Counted from the first letter of the stretch, positions 42,360 through 51,809 are shown. The stretch: 64,000 nucleotides of DNA from Campylobacter sp. (GCF_019423325.1 NZ_JAHZBQ010000002.1:186001-250000); one strand, 5' to 3'. Notes: generated by a model from the sequence alone, not told the origin. Made by a program: numbers and translations.

Positions 42360-43078
42360 TTTCGGCCAAACCGACGCGGATGGAATTTAAAATTTAAACA
42401 ACAAAATGACGGCGCGACGGAATTCGGCTGGTGCAAATTTTAAATTTCGCCGTAACCACACTATGCTTTTATCGTCGTTAGTAAATTCTACCGTGCTTCA
42501 AGAATTGTCGCATCTACAAATCTAGCCTTTATCGTCAATGATAGATTTTACCCGCGGCGAGGATTTGCGCTTGATACCGCGCTTTTTGTTATTAGTGGCG
42601 CAATTTCGCTCGTGCAAATGTGACGGAATTTCACTCGTGTGAACACGGCGGATCTTTTGCGGTGGCAGCAAAATTTATAAACCGAATGAGCGGGTTAGAG
42701 CGTAAATTTTATAACGCTATAACGCTTAAATTCCGCAGAAGCCTAAATTAGCGCAATGCAAGCGCAGAATTCAATCAAAAAATTTCAAACTTAGTAGTAA
42801 AATTCCGCGCACCAAAATTTTAAAATTTTATTTCATAAAATTCCGAGATTTAGGAATTAAATTTTGCAATGAGACGGCAAATTTTACTTCGCAATTAAAA
42901 TTCTCACCCAAACCATCCCCGAAAATTCTAAAATTTCATCATCATAAAATTTTAAAATTCCAATGTTGTATTGTAAATCTATTATTTTATAAAACGGAGT
43001 GAAAAGCGAAATCTTGCATAAATCGCACTCGAAAATTTCACGGATTCTCGCACAAACCGGCTCGAAATTTCGCCCTGC
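42360..43078. other. Long non-coding, AT-rich region
   Basis: 719 bases with stop codons in all frames, AAATTT/AATTTT runs throughout and loosely similar phrases such as TTTATCGTC (two copies near 42468 and 42530). Looks like decayed DNA; I see no RNA gene. It separates the small membrane proteins from convergent dapF. Confidence 0.5.
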
Positions 43079-43957
43079 CTACTCCACGTATCCGATAAAT
43101 TCGCCATCGAAAGTATGCCTAACGTCGCCGCGAAAGTAAATTTTACCTCCATCTCCTAAGCGCAAATTTAGCATTTCGCCGCTTGCAGGTATCACGCGGA
43201 TATCGGGAGCTAGCCCCATATTTTCGACGCCTGCGATGAAGCATGCTGCCATCCCCGTACCGCATGCGAGAGTTTCTGCCTCTACGCCACGCTCAAAGGT
43301 GCGCACCTTTAAAATTTTGCTTGCGAGGCGACTTTGAACTAACGCATAATTAACGTTAGCGTTATACTTCTCGCGCAGATCGCGGGCCAATGCGGCATCG
43401 AACTCATTTAAATCACTAACAAAAGTTACCAAATGCGGCACTCCTGTGTTATAAAAATACCACGTTAGCCCTGCCTCCTCAAAGCTTTCGCCCAGGCGCT
43501 TAGGACGAGTTAACATTACCTCGACGTTAGCTACTAACGCGTGAGCGTTAGGGCGAAGATTGAAAATCTCGCCGAAGCTTACATTGCGTAGCTCACCTCG
43601 CATGCTCTCGCTCAAATTTCCGCCGAAAATACCGAAAATTTCACCGCTAATTACACCTGCGCCGCTTAGGAATTTCATGCTCTGCCCGGCCAAAAAATTC
43701 TCATACGCATACATGCATACCGCGCGCGAGCCATTGCCGCACATATCGGCGCTGCTGCCGTCGCTATTGTAAAATTCCCACTCGAAATTTATCCCCTCGA
43801 TACCGTTAAATTTCGGTAGTACGACGATGAGGCCGTCGGCGCCCACCCCATCACGCCTATCGCATAGCTCACGCGCTAGCTTGGATCTATCCGCCTTAAC
43901 AGAATCCGTAAAAATCACGAAATCATTTCCGCTCGCATTATATTTTGAAATTTTCAT
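43079..43957 (-). CDS. dapF: Diaminopimelate epimerase
   Basis: 292 aa, slightly longer than E. coli DapF. It interconverts LL- and meso-diaminopimelate for peptidoglycan. MKISKYNASGNDFVIFTD start, catalytic Cys in SSADMCGNGSRAV (about 69-81), and the second catalytic Cys in ETLACGTGMAACF. GAGG precedes the ATG. It is followed by a Sel1 gene, coaE and divergent purM, an order close to that of C. jejuni. Confidence 0.97.
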   Translation of the reverse strand: MKISKYNASGNDFVIFTDSVKADRSKLARELCDRRDGVGADGLIVVLPKFNGIEGINFEWEFYNSDGSSADMCGNGSRAVCMYAYENFLAGQSMKFLSGAGVISGEIFGIFGGNLSESMRGELRNVSFGEIFNLRPNAHALVANVEVMLTRPKRLGESFEEAGLTWYFYNTGVPHLVTFVSDLNEFDAALARDLREKYNANVNYALVQSRLASKILKVRTFERGVEAETLACGTGMAACFIAGVENMGLAPDIRVIPASGEMLNLRLGDGGKIYFRGDVRHTFDGEFIGYVE

Positions 43958-44135
43958 TATCTACCTCGCAAATTTTAAAATTACTAACGCTGCTCACTAA
44001 CGCTTTATTAAAATTTTACTTCTATCTAAATTTAAGCGCATCGCTTATTTATAGGCTTTACTAAGACTAAAGTTACTAACTATCTTCTTTCGTAAGCCCA
44101 TTTTGTTATGCGTTTTTCGCGCTTGATGTTAGAGC

Positions 44136-45059
44136 CTACCTCATAGCCTTTAAATGCTCGCAAGCATCAAATCTTCCGAGCTTGCAAGCCTTTTCATAAA
44201 ACTCGCGCGCCTTCTTTTTATCTTTCGCTACGCCCCAGCCCTTTTCGTATTGATATGCTAAATTTGAGCAGGCTAGCGGTTCGTCGCTTTTTTCGCACGC
44301 CTCGCTAAAATACTTCGCAGCAAGCGCGTGATCCTTTTGACCGCCGTCGCCTTTAAAATACGTGACGCCCAAATTTACGCACGAATCCACGTGTCCTTGC
44401 TCGCAAGCTCTCGTAAAAAATGCCCTGGCCCTATCCACGTCCTTTTTCACGCCTTCGCCGAGAGCATAGCTAAGCCCTAGGTTGTGGCATGCCTCTAGCT
44501 GCCCCATCTTGCAAGCCTTAATCAAAAGCTCGATCGCCTTTTTCACGTCGGGATAGACGCCGAGCCCCTTTTTATAGTTGTATGCAAGGCTCGCGCACCC
44601 CTCGCTGCTGTTTTTCTTGCAGGCGTCGCTGAAAAGCTCATTCGCCCTCTTGCGATCCTGCGCCACCCCCTGCCCGTCGTTGTAGAGCAGCCCCAAATAG
44701 ACACAGCCCTTCTGCTCGCCGAGCTTGCACGCCCTGTCGTAATAGCGCGCGGCCTGCCCGAAGCTTCTATTTGAGTCGTATGCATAGCCCAAATTTGCGC
44801 AATCCAGCGCGTTTTCCTCGCCGCCAGCGTCGCAGTTGCGCTGTAGCTCATTTATCACGCGGTTTAGTTTTTTACAATCCATCTCGCTCCCAGCGGCGCA
44901 GCCCTTCCTTAGATCGTCGATCTCCGCCGCAGCGCCCGTCGCAAATAGCACGGAGAGCAAAACCGTTCGCGCCGTAAATTTCAACCACTCTTTAAGCGGC
45001 GCACTTTTAAAATTTTGAAATTTAGCGCCCTTTTGGGCACAGCTACCGATCCTCATCAT
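44136..45059 (-). CDS. Sel1-repeat, Cys-rich Hcp-like secreted protein
   Basis: 307 aa. A signal-type hydrophobic segment (about 31-46) ending ATGAAAEI directs export. About seven Sel1-like repeats of 36 residues follow, each with the paired cysteines (ACKLGEQKGCVYLGLLYNDG, ACKMGQLEACHNLGLSYALG, ACEQGHVDSCVNLGVTYFKG) that form one disulfide per repeat, as in Helicobacter Hcp proteins. Periplasmic or secreted; binds peptidoglycan-related or host partners in relatives. Needs Dsb enzymes, and dsbI is in this window. Confidence 0.9.
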   Translation of the reverse strand: MMRIGSCAQKGAKFQNFKSAPLKEWLKFTARTVLLSVLFATGAAAEIDDLRKGCAAGSEMDCKKLNRVINELQRNCDAGGEENALDCANLGYAYDSNRSFGQAARYYDRACKLGEQKGCVYLGLLYNDGQGVAQDRKRANELFSDACKKNSSEGCASLAYNYKKGLGVYPDVKKAIELLIKACKMGQLEACHNLGLSYALGEGVKKDVDRARAFFTRACEQGHVDSCVNLGVTYFKGDGGQKDHALAAKYFSEACEKSDEPLACSNLAYQYEKGWGVAKDKKKAREFYEKACKLGRFDACEHLKAMR

Positions 45060-45120
45060 CTCTCCTTTATTTTTAGTCTCATCTCAATTTGCGTAGAAAT
45101 TTTATGCAACCGCGCAAGGG

Positions 45121-45795
45121 CTAAATTTCATATTCTAGCTCTTTTAAAAATCTCTCCACTGCGGCCTCAAGCGCGGCAAGATCGCCTCCGTTATCTATCA
45201 CAAAGTCCGCCATGGCACGCTTTTGCTCGATATCTATTTGCAGCTCCACGCGGTGCTTTGCAGCGGCATGATCGAGCCCGTTTCGCTTCATCACGCGCGA
45301 AACCAGCGTATCTTTTGGCGCATAAACGACTGCCACTTTGTCGAAAAACTCATATCTCTTGCCCTCGAAAAACAGCGGAATATCGACGAAATAAAGCCTT
45401 CCTTTCGCTTCCAAATCCCGCGCCTGCGATAAAATTTCAGCCGTTATCTTCGGATGCAGTAGAGCTTCTAGCTTTGCGAGCTCCACAGGGTCTTTAAACA
45501 CCAGCTCGCCTAGCTTTTTACGATCTACCGAAACGCAGGGCGCGGACGAAATTTCCTCGCCTGAACTAACGCTAAATTCCGCGTGCGAACCCAAATTTTT
45601 AGCTTTAACGCCTTTTTGCACGACGTATTGCGCGCCGAAAATTTCAGCCACCTGTGCGGCGCAGCGATCCAAAGCATCATGCGAAATCTTATCGGCGTCG
45701 ATGATCTCAAATCCGCGATCACGAAGCAGCTCGCAAACCGCGCTCTTACCGCTACCGATGCTGCCCGTGATGACGACGGCGTGTTTAAATTTCAA
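45121..45795 (-). CDS. coaE: Dephospho-CoA kinase, with an insertion
   Basis: 224 aa. It phosphorylates dephospho-CoA, the last step of CoA synthesis. The P-loop GSIGSGKS is at 11-18, followed by DADKISHDAL and HPKI...DIPLFFEGKRYEFFDKVAVVYAP. An insertion of about 25 residues (62-87, ending SSGEEISSAPC) appears between DADKI and the DRKKLGELVF helix, where the usual protein is shorter. panD in the same window supplies an upstream CoA precursor. Confidence 0.95.
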   Translation of the reverse strand: MKFKHAVVITGSIGSGKSAVCELLRDRGFEIIDADKISHDALDRCAAQVAEIFGAQYVVQKGVKAKNLGSHAEFSVSSGEEISSAPCVSVDRKKLGELVFKDPVELAKLEALLHPKITAEILSQARDLEAKGRLYFVDIPLFFEGKRYEFFDKVAVVYAPKDTLVSRVMKRNGLDHAAAKHRVELQIDIEQKRAMADFVIDNGGDLAALEAAVERFLKELEYEI

Positions 45796-45868
45796 GGTGA
45801 GCCTTTATAGCGTTTTTATTCGATTTTAGCTAAAATCTGCGAAATTATACCATCTTGGAGGATAAAAT

Positions 45869-46852
45869 TTGATAAGCTACAAAGACGCGGGCGTCGATAT
45901 AGACGCGGGAAATGACTTCGTAAACGCGATAAAACCGTTTGTCAAAGCGACGCAAACTCCGCACGTTTTAGGCGGTATCGGCTCGTTTTCGGGTGCGGTA
46001 AGGCTGCCTGCAGGCTATAAAAAACCCGCGATCCTAGGCGCCACCGACGGCGTGGGCACAAAGCTGCGACTCGCGATCGACGCGCGTAAATTTGACGGCG
46101 TAGGCCAAGATCTCGTCGCGATGTGTGTGAATGATCTCATATGCAACTTCGCCGAGCCGCTATTTTTCCTCGACTACTACGCGACGGCGAAGCTCGAGAT
46201 TGCGGATGCCAAAGAGGTAGTAAAAAGCATCGCCGAAGGCTGCAAACTCGCCCGCTGCGCGCTTATCGGCGGCGAAACGGCGGAGATGCCCTCGATGTAT
46301 GAAAAGGGCGACTTCGACCTAGCGGGCTTTGCCGTGGGTATCGCCGAAGAGGACGAGATCGACCGCAGCAAGTTCGTGCGCGAGGGCGATGTGCTCATCG
46401 CGCTTCCTAGCAGCGGCCTGCACTCAAACGGCTTCTCGCTCGCGCGAAAAGTAATCGCCGAGCTGGGGCTAAAATTTGACGACAAGATAGGCGATCGCGC
46501 GCTCATCGACGTGCTTTTGCGGCCGACCAGGATTTACGTCGGAGAGTTTTTAAATTTAAAAGACAAGATCCACGCACTCGCGCACATCACGGGCGGGGGT
46601 ATCGTGGAAAACTTGCCGCGAGTATTTCCGGAGGGGCTGGGTGCAAAGATCGAGCATACAGCGATCCGCACGCCCGAAATCTTTAAAATCATCGCACAAA
46701 AGGTGGAACCATCAGAGATGATGAGGACATTTAATATGGGCGTTGGTATGATCGTCGTAGCTCCGAAAGAAAACGCGGACTTCGTGCTGGCAAACACCGA
46801 TGGCTACGTTATCGGCGAGATCGTAAAAGGCGGGGGCGTGCAGCTGGTGTAA
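45869..46852 (+). CDS. purM: Phosphoribosylformylglycinamidine cyclo-ligase
   Basis: 327 aa starting with TTG 45869, preceded by TTGGAGG. It closes the imidazole ring in purine synthesis. ATDGVGTKLRLA, QDLVAMCVNDL, GGETAEMPSMY and HITGGGIVENLPRVFPEGL are the family blocks. Divergent from coaE. Companion of purF in the same pathway, about 42 kb away. Confidence 0.97.
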   Translation: MISYKDAGVDIDAGNDFVNAIKPFVKATQTPHVLGGIGSFSGAVRLPAGYKKPAILGATDGVGTKLRLAIDARKFDGVGQDLVAMCVNDLICNFAEPLFFLDYYATAKLEIADAKEVVKSIAEGCKLARCALIGGETAEMPSMYEKGDFDLAGFAVGIAEEDEIDRSKFVREGDVLIALPSSGLHSNGFSLARKVIAELGLKFDDKIGDRALIDVLLRPTRIYVGEFLNLKDKIHALAHITGGGIVENLPRVFPEGLGAKIEHTAIRTPEIFKIIAQKVEPSEMMRTFNMGVGMIVVAPKENADFVLANTDGYVIGEIVKGGGVQLV

Positions 46853-46896
46853 ATTTGAAGCGGTAAAATTTGCCGCTTTTTGCCAAGGCAGAATTT

Positions 46897-47253
46897 ATGT
46901 TTAGACTAAATTTTAAAGCAGGTATCGTGACCGCTTCCAAAAACAGCGCCGAAAATTATTATATGATAGGCCTTGCGGACGATAAGTACGACTATAAAAA
47001 CTATCTGCTTTTCCAAAGACCCATCAAGCTCGGGCGGTATGAGGACGCAGACTCACCGCACAACGGCTTATACGCCAAGTGTAGGCGACGTATGTTTAAC
47101 GGCTGCAAAGCAGTGAAAATAACTAGCGAGCTTATCGTTTTTGAGGTCCAAGATAGCGTCATCACCGTGGATATCCGTGGCGTTAAAATTCCTAAACGCT
47201 TCATGCAGTATTACAAAGAAATTTTCGGCGATCTACTTAGCATCGAGGGATAA
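46897..47253 (+). CDS. Orphan immunity protein, Imm10-like
   Basis: 118 aa from ATG 46897 (AAGGCAGA upstream). MFRLNFKAGIVTASKN...NYYMIGLADDKYDYKNYLLFQRP resembles my recollection of Imm10 immunity proteins (a beta-rich FKA..V.A...YMIGFADD...YLLLQR pattern). No toxin or secretion-effector gene is nearby. It follows purM after 44 bases. Family assignment from memory of the pattern only. Confidence 0.55.
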   Translation: MFRLNFKAGIVTASKNSAENYYMIGLADDKYDYKNYLLFQRPIKLGRYEDADSPHNGLYAKCRRRMFNGCKAVKITSELIVFEVQDSVITVDIRGVKIPKRFMQYYKEIFGDLLSIEG

Positions 47254-47314
47254 ATTTAAATGCACCAGCGGCACGCAAAATTTAGCAAGCATGCCGAAAA
47301 TCTACTCGGGGATA

Positions 47315-47761
47315 CTACTCCGCGTCCTTTGCGTCCGCTTTTTCGATGAGACTTTTATACTCGTCCTGGCTTAGATGCTCCATCCACGTTACGTTTTTGC
47401 CGTCCTTTTCAAAGGTTACTGCGATATGCTCGCCGTCTTCTTGCAGTCCGGCTCCGTGCCAATGTTTGACGCCAGGCGGACAGAGCACTACGTCGCCAGC
47501 ACGAGCGATTTGTACGACTCCGTCCGCCGTGCCGGTGTAAATTTTACCCTGCGTTACGATTAAATTTTGCCCCGCCGGATGCGTGTGCCATGCCGTGCGT
47601 ACTCCACGCGGGAAATGCACTAGTGCTGCTCCTGCGTTTGCATAAGGCGTTGCGCCGAAAAGCAGCGTGACTTTCGGCAGACCGCCTGCAAAAATTTTAT
47701 CGCTCACCTTGTCATAGACGGCGAGATTTTCCTTTTTAACCAAAACTTGCTTTTCCTGCAT
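47315..47761 (-). CDS. Cupin-domain protein
   Basis: 148 aa from ATG 47761 (AGGAGAAAAG upstream), excluding 21 unlikely upstream codons. The cupin motif lies in VRTAWHTHPAGQNLIVTQGKIY (about 60-80) and PPGVKHWHGAG (about 100): His-x-His and Glu/His metal ligands. Such proteins with a neighbouring CMD protein and SDR form redox clusters in many bacteria. Substrate unknown. Confidence 0.85.
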   Translation of the reverse strand: MQEKQVLVKKENLAVYDKVSDKIFAGGLPKVTLLFGATPYANAGAALVHFPRGVRTAWHTHPAGQNLIVTQGKIYTGTADGVVQIARAGDVVLCPPGVKHWHGAGLQEDGEHIAVTFEKDGKNVTWMEHLSQDEYKSLIEKADAKDAE

Positions 47762-47873
47762 CTTTTCTCCTTTGTTAATATTTTTGTCGTTCAGTAATCC
47801 CTTTAAATACCAGAAATAACGCAAAATTTTATAAATTTACGTTAAAATTTAAATACAAAAAGCAACCGGACCA

Positions 47874-48530
47874 TTAAAGACTTTTTAAAATCCCCCTTGC
47901 ATTTTGCGCTTTCGCTTCGCCCACACATTCACCTAAAATTTTAAAAATTCTCTCGAATTGCTCGTCTCTTACGCCTAAATTTCTAGCTCCGCCCAGATGC
48001 GATTTTAGCTGCATATTGACGCCATTTAGCGCCGCTAGTGTTGAGACGGTGATAATCTCGCGCTCTAAAAAACCTAAATTATCCCTGCTAAAAAGATAGC
48101 CGAAAAGATAGGCCTTCAGTCCGTGATCGACCGCGGGTGCGTCAAAAAGTACCGTACCAGAATAATCGCTCCCAAAGATGTATTTTTGCGTCTGCTCGCC
48201 AAGCGCGTAGAAATCGGTATCCGCAAGGGGCGTCGCGTCCCTGTCCGCCTCGTCTTTTATGCCCGCCGCCTCGCGCTCTTTTATGAAATCGTTAAAAACC
48301 AAAAGCCCGTTTAGCCCCATCGGAAAGCCGATGTAGGCGCTTTGATGCGACAGCGCCTCTCTGATCTCGCTCACGCTAAGCCCTGCTTTTAGAGCGTTTT
48401 GCAGCGCGCCTTTTAGTTTGTCCGCATCGCCCGCCGCCGCATAAGCAGCCATGCTAACGAGCGCTAGCTGTTTGTCGCTAAGTGCTCCGTTTAGCTTTGC
48501 CGCGCGCGGAAGCTCGTTAAAATTCACCAT
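47874..48530 (-). CDS. Carboxymuconolactone decarboxylase (AhpD-like) family protein, two CMD domains
   Basis: 218 aa. Two CMD domains: residues 20-80 (LVSMAAYAAAGDADKLKGALQNALKAGLSVSEIREALSHQSAYIGFP) and 140-205 (REIITVSTLAALNGVNMQLKSHLGGARNLGVRDEQFERI). Neither repeat has the CxxC pair of AhpD, so it is probably not a disulfide reductase. Between the cupin and SDR genes on one strand; likely cotranscribed. Confidence 0.88.
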   Translation of the reverse strand: MVNFNELPRAAKLNGALSDKQLALVSMAAYAAAGDADKLKGALQNALKAGLSVSEIREALSHQSAYIGFPMGLNGLLVFNDFIKEREAAGIKDEADRDATPLADTDFYALGEQTQKYIFGSDYSGTVLFDAPAVDHGLKAYLFGYLFSRDNLGFLEREIITVSTLAALNGVNMQLKSHLGGARNLGVRDEQFERIFKILGECVGEAKAQNARGILKSL

Positions 48531-48708
48531 CGTTTGTTCCTTTGCCGTGTTTAAATTTAAAGCGACTTGAGCTACTGAAATAATCCAAAATTTTCATCTT
48601 TGCTCCTTTTTTTTGGTAAGGCTCGTCTTGCAACTTGCATACGAGCGCCAATAAAGTAAAAATCATTCAAAGCCGCTCGCAAAGTAGACCGCTTAACGAA
48701 ATGCAAAA

Positions 48709-49617
48709 CTATTTATTTCGCTTATCAAACGCCGACGCCGTCGCGTCCTTAAAGTCCATCGCCTCTCCTGCGATGCTTCTTGTGTCCTTCATATCCGCCA
48801 TCACGAGCGCCATTTTTTGCTCGGCGTTTTTAAAGACGCTTGAGCCCATAAAAAGATACTGTGCAGGCATAGCCTGGCGCGAGATCTCAAACATCACGGG
48901 CCCAAAGGTCGCCGGATCACCCGGCTGTTTTCCGTTGTAAGCCTTAAATTTCTCGATAGTAGCGCTTCTAAACTCATCGTAGTCCTTGATCGCGCCCGCA
49001 CCAGTTTTTAAGCTTTCGGCTAAAAATTCCGTCCTAAAGCCCGTTGGCATGACGTTTATCGCGCGAATACTGAACTGATTTAACTCTAAATTTAGCCCCT
49101 CGCTAAGCGCGGAAACGGCAAATTTACTCATACAATAAGGCGTGCTAGCCCCGCTCGTACGAAAGCCGCCGATCGAGCTTAGATTAAAGATACGAGCGAC
49201 AATCTTCTCTTCGCTACCGCCGTCTTTTATCGCTTGCGGACGCATTAGTTTAAGCGCGGCCTGCGTTAGTAAAAACGGCGCAAAGACGTTTATCTCAAAC
49301 TGCGTCCTTAAATCAGCCTCACCAGTCTCCTCGACTATGCCTAAAAGTCCGTATCCGGCGTTATTCACGAGGTTGTCGATGCGACCGAATTTTTTCTGCG
49401 TCGCCTCTACCAGCGCTTTAAATTTAGCCTGCAGATCGCCTTCGAATTTTAATTCAAACGGTAAAAAATTCTCGCTTTCGTCGCCGAATTTCTCATTTAG
49501 TTTTCTCATCGTTCTTGACGTAGCGACGACCTTATCGCCTCTACTTAGAGCATATTTTGCCAAACTCTCTCCAAAGCCGCCCGTAGCGGCCGTGATAAGC
49601 CAAATTTGATTTTCCAT
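48709..49617 (-). CDS. Short-chain dehydrogenase/reductase
   Basis: 302 aa, classical SDR: nucleotide loop TAATGGFGESLAKYAL (about 8-23), NNAGYG near 87, catalytic Ser in IFNLSSIGG, and YCMSK (Tyr-x3-Lys) near 160. It is NAD(P)-dependent. Part of the redox cluster from cupin to the broken aldo/keto reductase. Substrate unknown. Confidence 0.92.
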   Translation of the reverse strand: MENQIWLITAATGGFGESLAKYALSRGDKVVATSRTMRKLNEKFGDESENFLPFELKFEGDLQAKFKALVEATQKKFGRIDNLVNNAGYGLLGIVEETGEADLRTQFEINVFAPFLLTQAALKLMRPQAIKDGGSEEKIVARIFNLSSIGGFRTSGASTPYCMSKFAVSALSEGLNLELNQFSIRAINVMPTGFRTEFLAESLKTGAGAIKDYDEFRSATIEKFKAYNGKQPGDPATFGPVMFEISRQAMPAQYLFMGSSVFKNAEQKMALVMADMKDTRSIAGEAMDFKDATASAFDKRNK

Positions 49618-49752
49618 GTTTTTCTTCTTTATTAAATTTTCTTTCGCGTTTAAATTTACGCCAGCTAATATCGCGTTTTTATAAATTCTCGCCTTTTAAT
49701 CGCCGCCTTTTGACAGATTGCGGATCGCCGTGATCGAAAGATAGGCTTGTTT

Positions 49753-50409
49753 TTATTGTTTTGGTGCATTATGCTTCATCCAGTTTACGAGCCACTTTAC
49801 GCGCTCGGGATCTGCGTGGTCGAAAAATAGCGTCTTGCCTGTATCAAGCGCAGCGATAGCAGCCATATCATCAGGTGCAAGTGCAAAATCAAAAATATCG
49901 AAATTTTGCTTCATTCGCTCTATTTTTACACTCTTTGGAATGACGATGATGTCGCGCTGAATTAACCAGCGCAAAATAACCTGAGCTGAGCTTTTGCCGT
50001 ATTTTTCACCAATACTGCTTAGTACGGCGTTTTTAAATATATTGTTTTTACCCTCGGCGAAGCTAGCCCACGACTCAAACGCTACGCCGTAGCCATCAAG
50101 CACGCGCTTTAACGCTTCACGCTGAAAAAATGGATGACACTCAAGCTGATTTACCGCAGGGATGACGCCGCTGTTTTCGCACAGATCGACGATCCGATCG
50201 GCGTAGAAGTTGCTAACGCCGATAGAGCGGATGCGACCCTCTTTTTTAAGCCTACTCATCGCTCGCCACGCGCCGTAAATATCGCCATATGGCTGATGAA
50301 TGAGATAAAGGTCGAGGTAGTCAAGCCCTAGCTTTTTCATCGACGCATCAAAGGCTTTTAGCGCGCGCTTGTGCCTGCGTGGCGGTAAAATGGTGGAATT
50401 TAGCGGCAA
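49753..50409 (-). pseudogene. Aldo/keto reductase lacking its N-terminus
   Basis: The frame reads through the C-terminal three quarters of an AKR: ALKAFDASMKKLGLDYLDLYLIHQPYGD, GVSNFYADRIVDLCE, NQLECHPFFQ, IPKSVKIERMKQNF. The first about 85 residues, with the catalytic Asp, Tyr (AxxYxN) and Lys, are absent; only the His in LYLIHQP remains. The 5' end runs into the opposite-strand AraC remnant near 50375-50390 without any promoter or start, indicating a deletion. Not expected to be active. Confidence 0.85.
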
Positions 50410-51088
50410 GCAGTATCTCTACGATATGCAAAAATTCCTACTTTGCGCAAGCGACCTGCCGCTTTTGGGGCAGGTAGAGCGCTGATCGTTTCTATCGGTA
50501 AGCATTAAATTTCAAAGCGAGAATATTCTTGAGGCACTCAAGGAGATAGAGGGGCAGAACCGCGCGGGCAGACTTGAAAGCAGCCTATACTTCGGCGATA
50601 TGAGCTACGAGATCGCGGACGCCGTTTCTAGGCTCATCTCTTTGCTGCGGCGGGAGCCTGCGAGCCTAAAGCACCTCGGGCGGCTAGCGATAAAAGAAAT
50701 TTTATACACGCTGATCTTAAGCGGCGCCGGGGGATTTCTCAGCCGCTTCGTCATGCAGGGCACGGCGGAAAACTCCATCGCGCGCGCAATGAGAGAGATT
50801 AAAAGCCGCTTTAAAGAGCCGATCAACATGCGCGAGTTGGCGGCCGAGCTCGGCATCAGCACGTCGTCGTTTTATCATAATTTCAAAAAAATTACCGCGC
50901 TAAGCCCGCTTGATTTTCAAAAGCGCATTAGACTGCAGGAAGCTAGATATATCTTGCAAAACAAAAGTGGCACGGCTTCTCAAGCGGTCTTTGACGTCGG
51001 ATACCAAAGTCCGTCGCAATTCAGCAGGGAGTACGCGAGGATGTTCGGCATGTTGCCTAAAGCTCACGCGCAGACGCTTCGAGACTAA
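50390..51088 (+). pseudogene. AraC-family regulator, 5'-deleted and with an in-frame stop
   Basis: From about 50387 the frame reads GKMVEFSGKQYLYDMQKFLLCASDLP, the middle of an AraC_N (cupin-like) domain, then stops at TGA 50483-50485. The same frame continues as SFLSVSIKF, then ILEALKEIE, and ends with two intact HTH motifs (MRELAAELGISTSSFYHNFKK and the segment near ASQAVFDVGYQSPSQFSREYARMFG). About the first 70 residues are missing. It was the divergent regulator of the adjacent AKR gene; the deletion removed both 5' ends. Confidence 0.85.
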
Positions 51089-51641
51089 AAAGCGGGCGAA
51101 ATTAAAATGGTCGGTTTGGATGAGCTTCGGCAATCTTAAAAATTTTATGTCGAGCGTAAGCCGAAATAACTACGCAATAAAGTAGCATCCGCGACAGAAA
51201 CAAACGCCTGGTAGAAAAATAGCCACGTCATAAGAGGGGCAACCAAGACACAAGAGAATAGTTGCGTGCAGTATGGCTAACACACTGTAAGGGGGTATCA
51301 CACTACAAGAAAGCTGGCCTATACCGTAAACGATAACTGCCCCCCGTTTGCTTGCTGCTACGCTAGAAGTCATTGCCCACCTTGTTGCTAAATTTTATAA
51401 TTTCAATCGCGTGGCGTTTTATCACGCGGCCTGCACAAGCAGAATCAAGTCAACCGAAACGTTTTAAATAAATTTAAATCAAGCTGGAATAGAAAAAATT
51501 TTCTTAAAAATAGCTATTTTAGTATCATGAAATTTCATAAAAATTTATTTATACTGATAAAAACATAATTTTTAATATACGTCTAATAAGCAAAATAGTA
51601 ATATTTTTACGATATTAAATTTCAGTAAGAAAGGAGAAAAT
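51089..51641. other. Spacer with a compositionally odd segment (about 51180-51400)
   Basis: 553 bases before dba. The segment 51180-51400 lacks the AAATTT runs typical of the rest, has balanced composition and contains a GGGGGTATC...GATA-ACTG-CCCCC pairing (about 51293-51347). No known RNA motif or reading frame with a ribosome site recognised. The last 100 bases are AT-rich promoter-like DNA for dba-dsbI. Confidence 0.4.
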
Positions 51642-51809
51642 ATGGAATTTTTAATGGTTCTGATGTTTTTCGTCGCGGGCCTTTTGTTGTGGTTTAGACC
51701 TGAGAAAAAGCGCGCGGTTATGGGCTTTGGTATTGCGGGTATCGCAATACTCGTCATCATGATGGCATGGGTGAATAAATTTGCCGTCGTGCCTATGGGA
51801 AATTTTTAG
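51642..51809 (+). CDS. dba: Dba, small membrane protein upstream of DsbI
   Basis: 55 aa: MEFLMVLMFFVAGLLLWFRPEKKRAV followed by a second hydrophobic helix. AAAGGAG precedes the ATG. Length, hydrophobicity and position nine bases before dsbI match the Dba protein of C. jejuni, which is translated together with and needed for DsbI. Identification rests mainly on context. Confidence 0.85.
   Translation: MEFLMVLMFFVAGLLLWFRPEKKRAVMGFGIAGIAILVIMMAWVNKFAVVPMGNF

Noticed and set aside
43330..44000. Repeated CTAACG/CGTTAG words in and after dapF, as a repeat array
   Set aside because: Most copies are in coding sequence as Ala-Leu-Val/Asn-Val codons, irregular in spacing; not convincing as a repeat family.
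50483..50485. TGA as a selenocysteine codon in the AraC remnant
   Set aside because: A regulator has no use for Sec here, no SECIS-like structure was evident, and the gene is already 5'-deleted.
51293..51347. tmRNA, RNase P or SRP RNA in the odd segment
   Set aside because: Compared by eye with the conserved cores of these RNAs; none matched.
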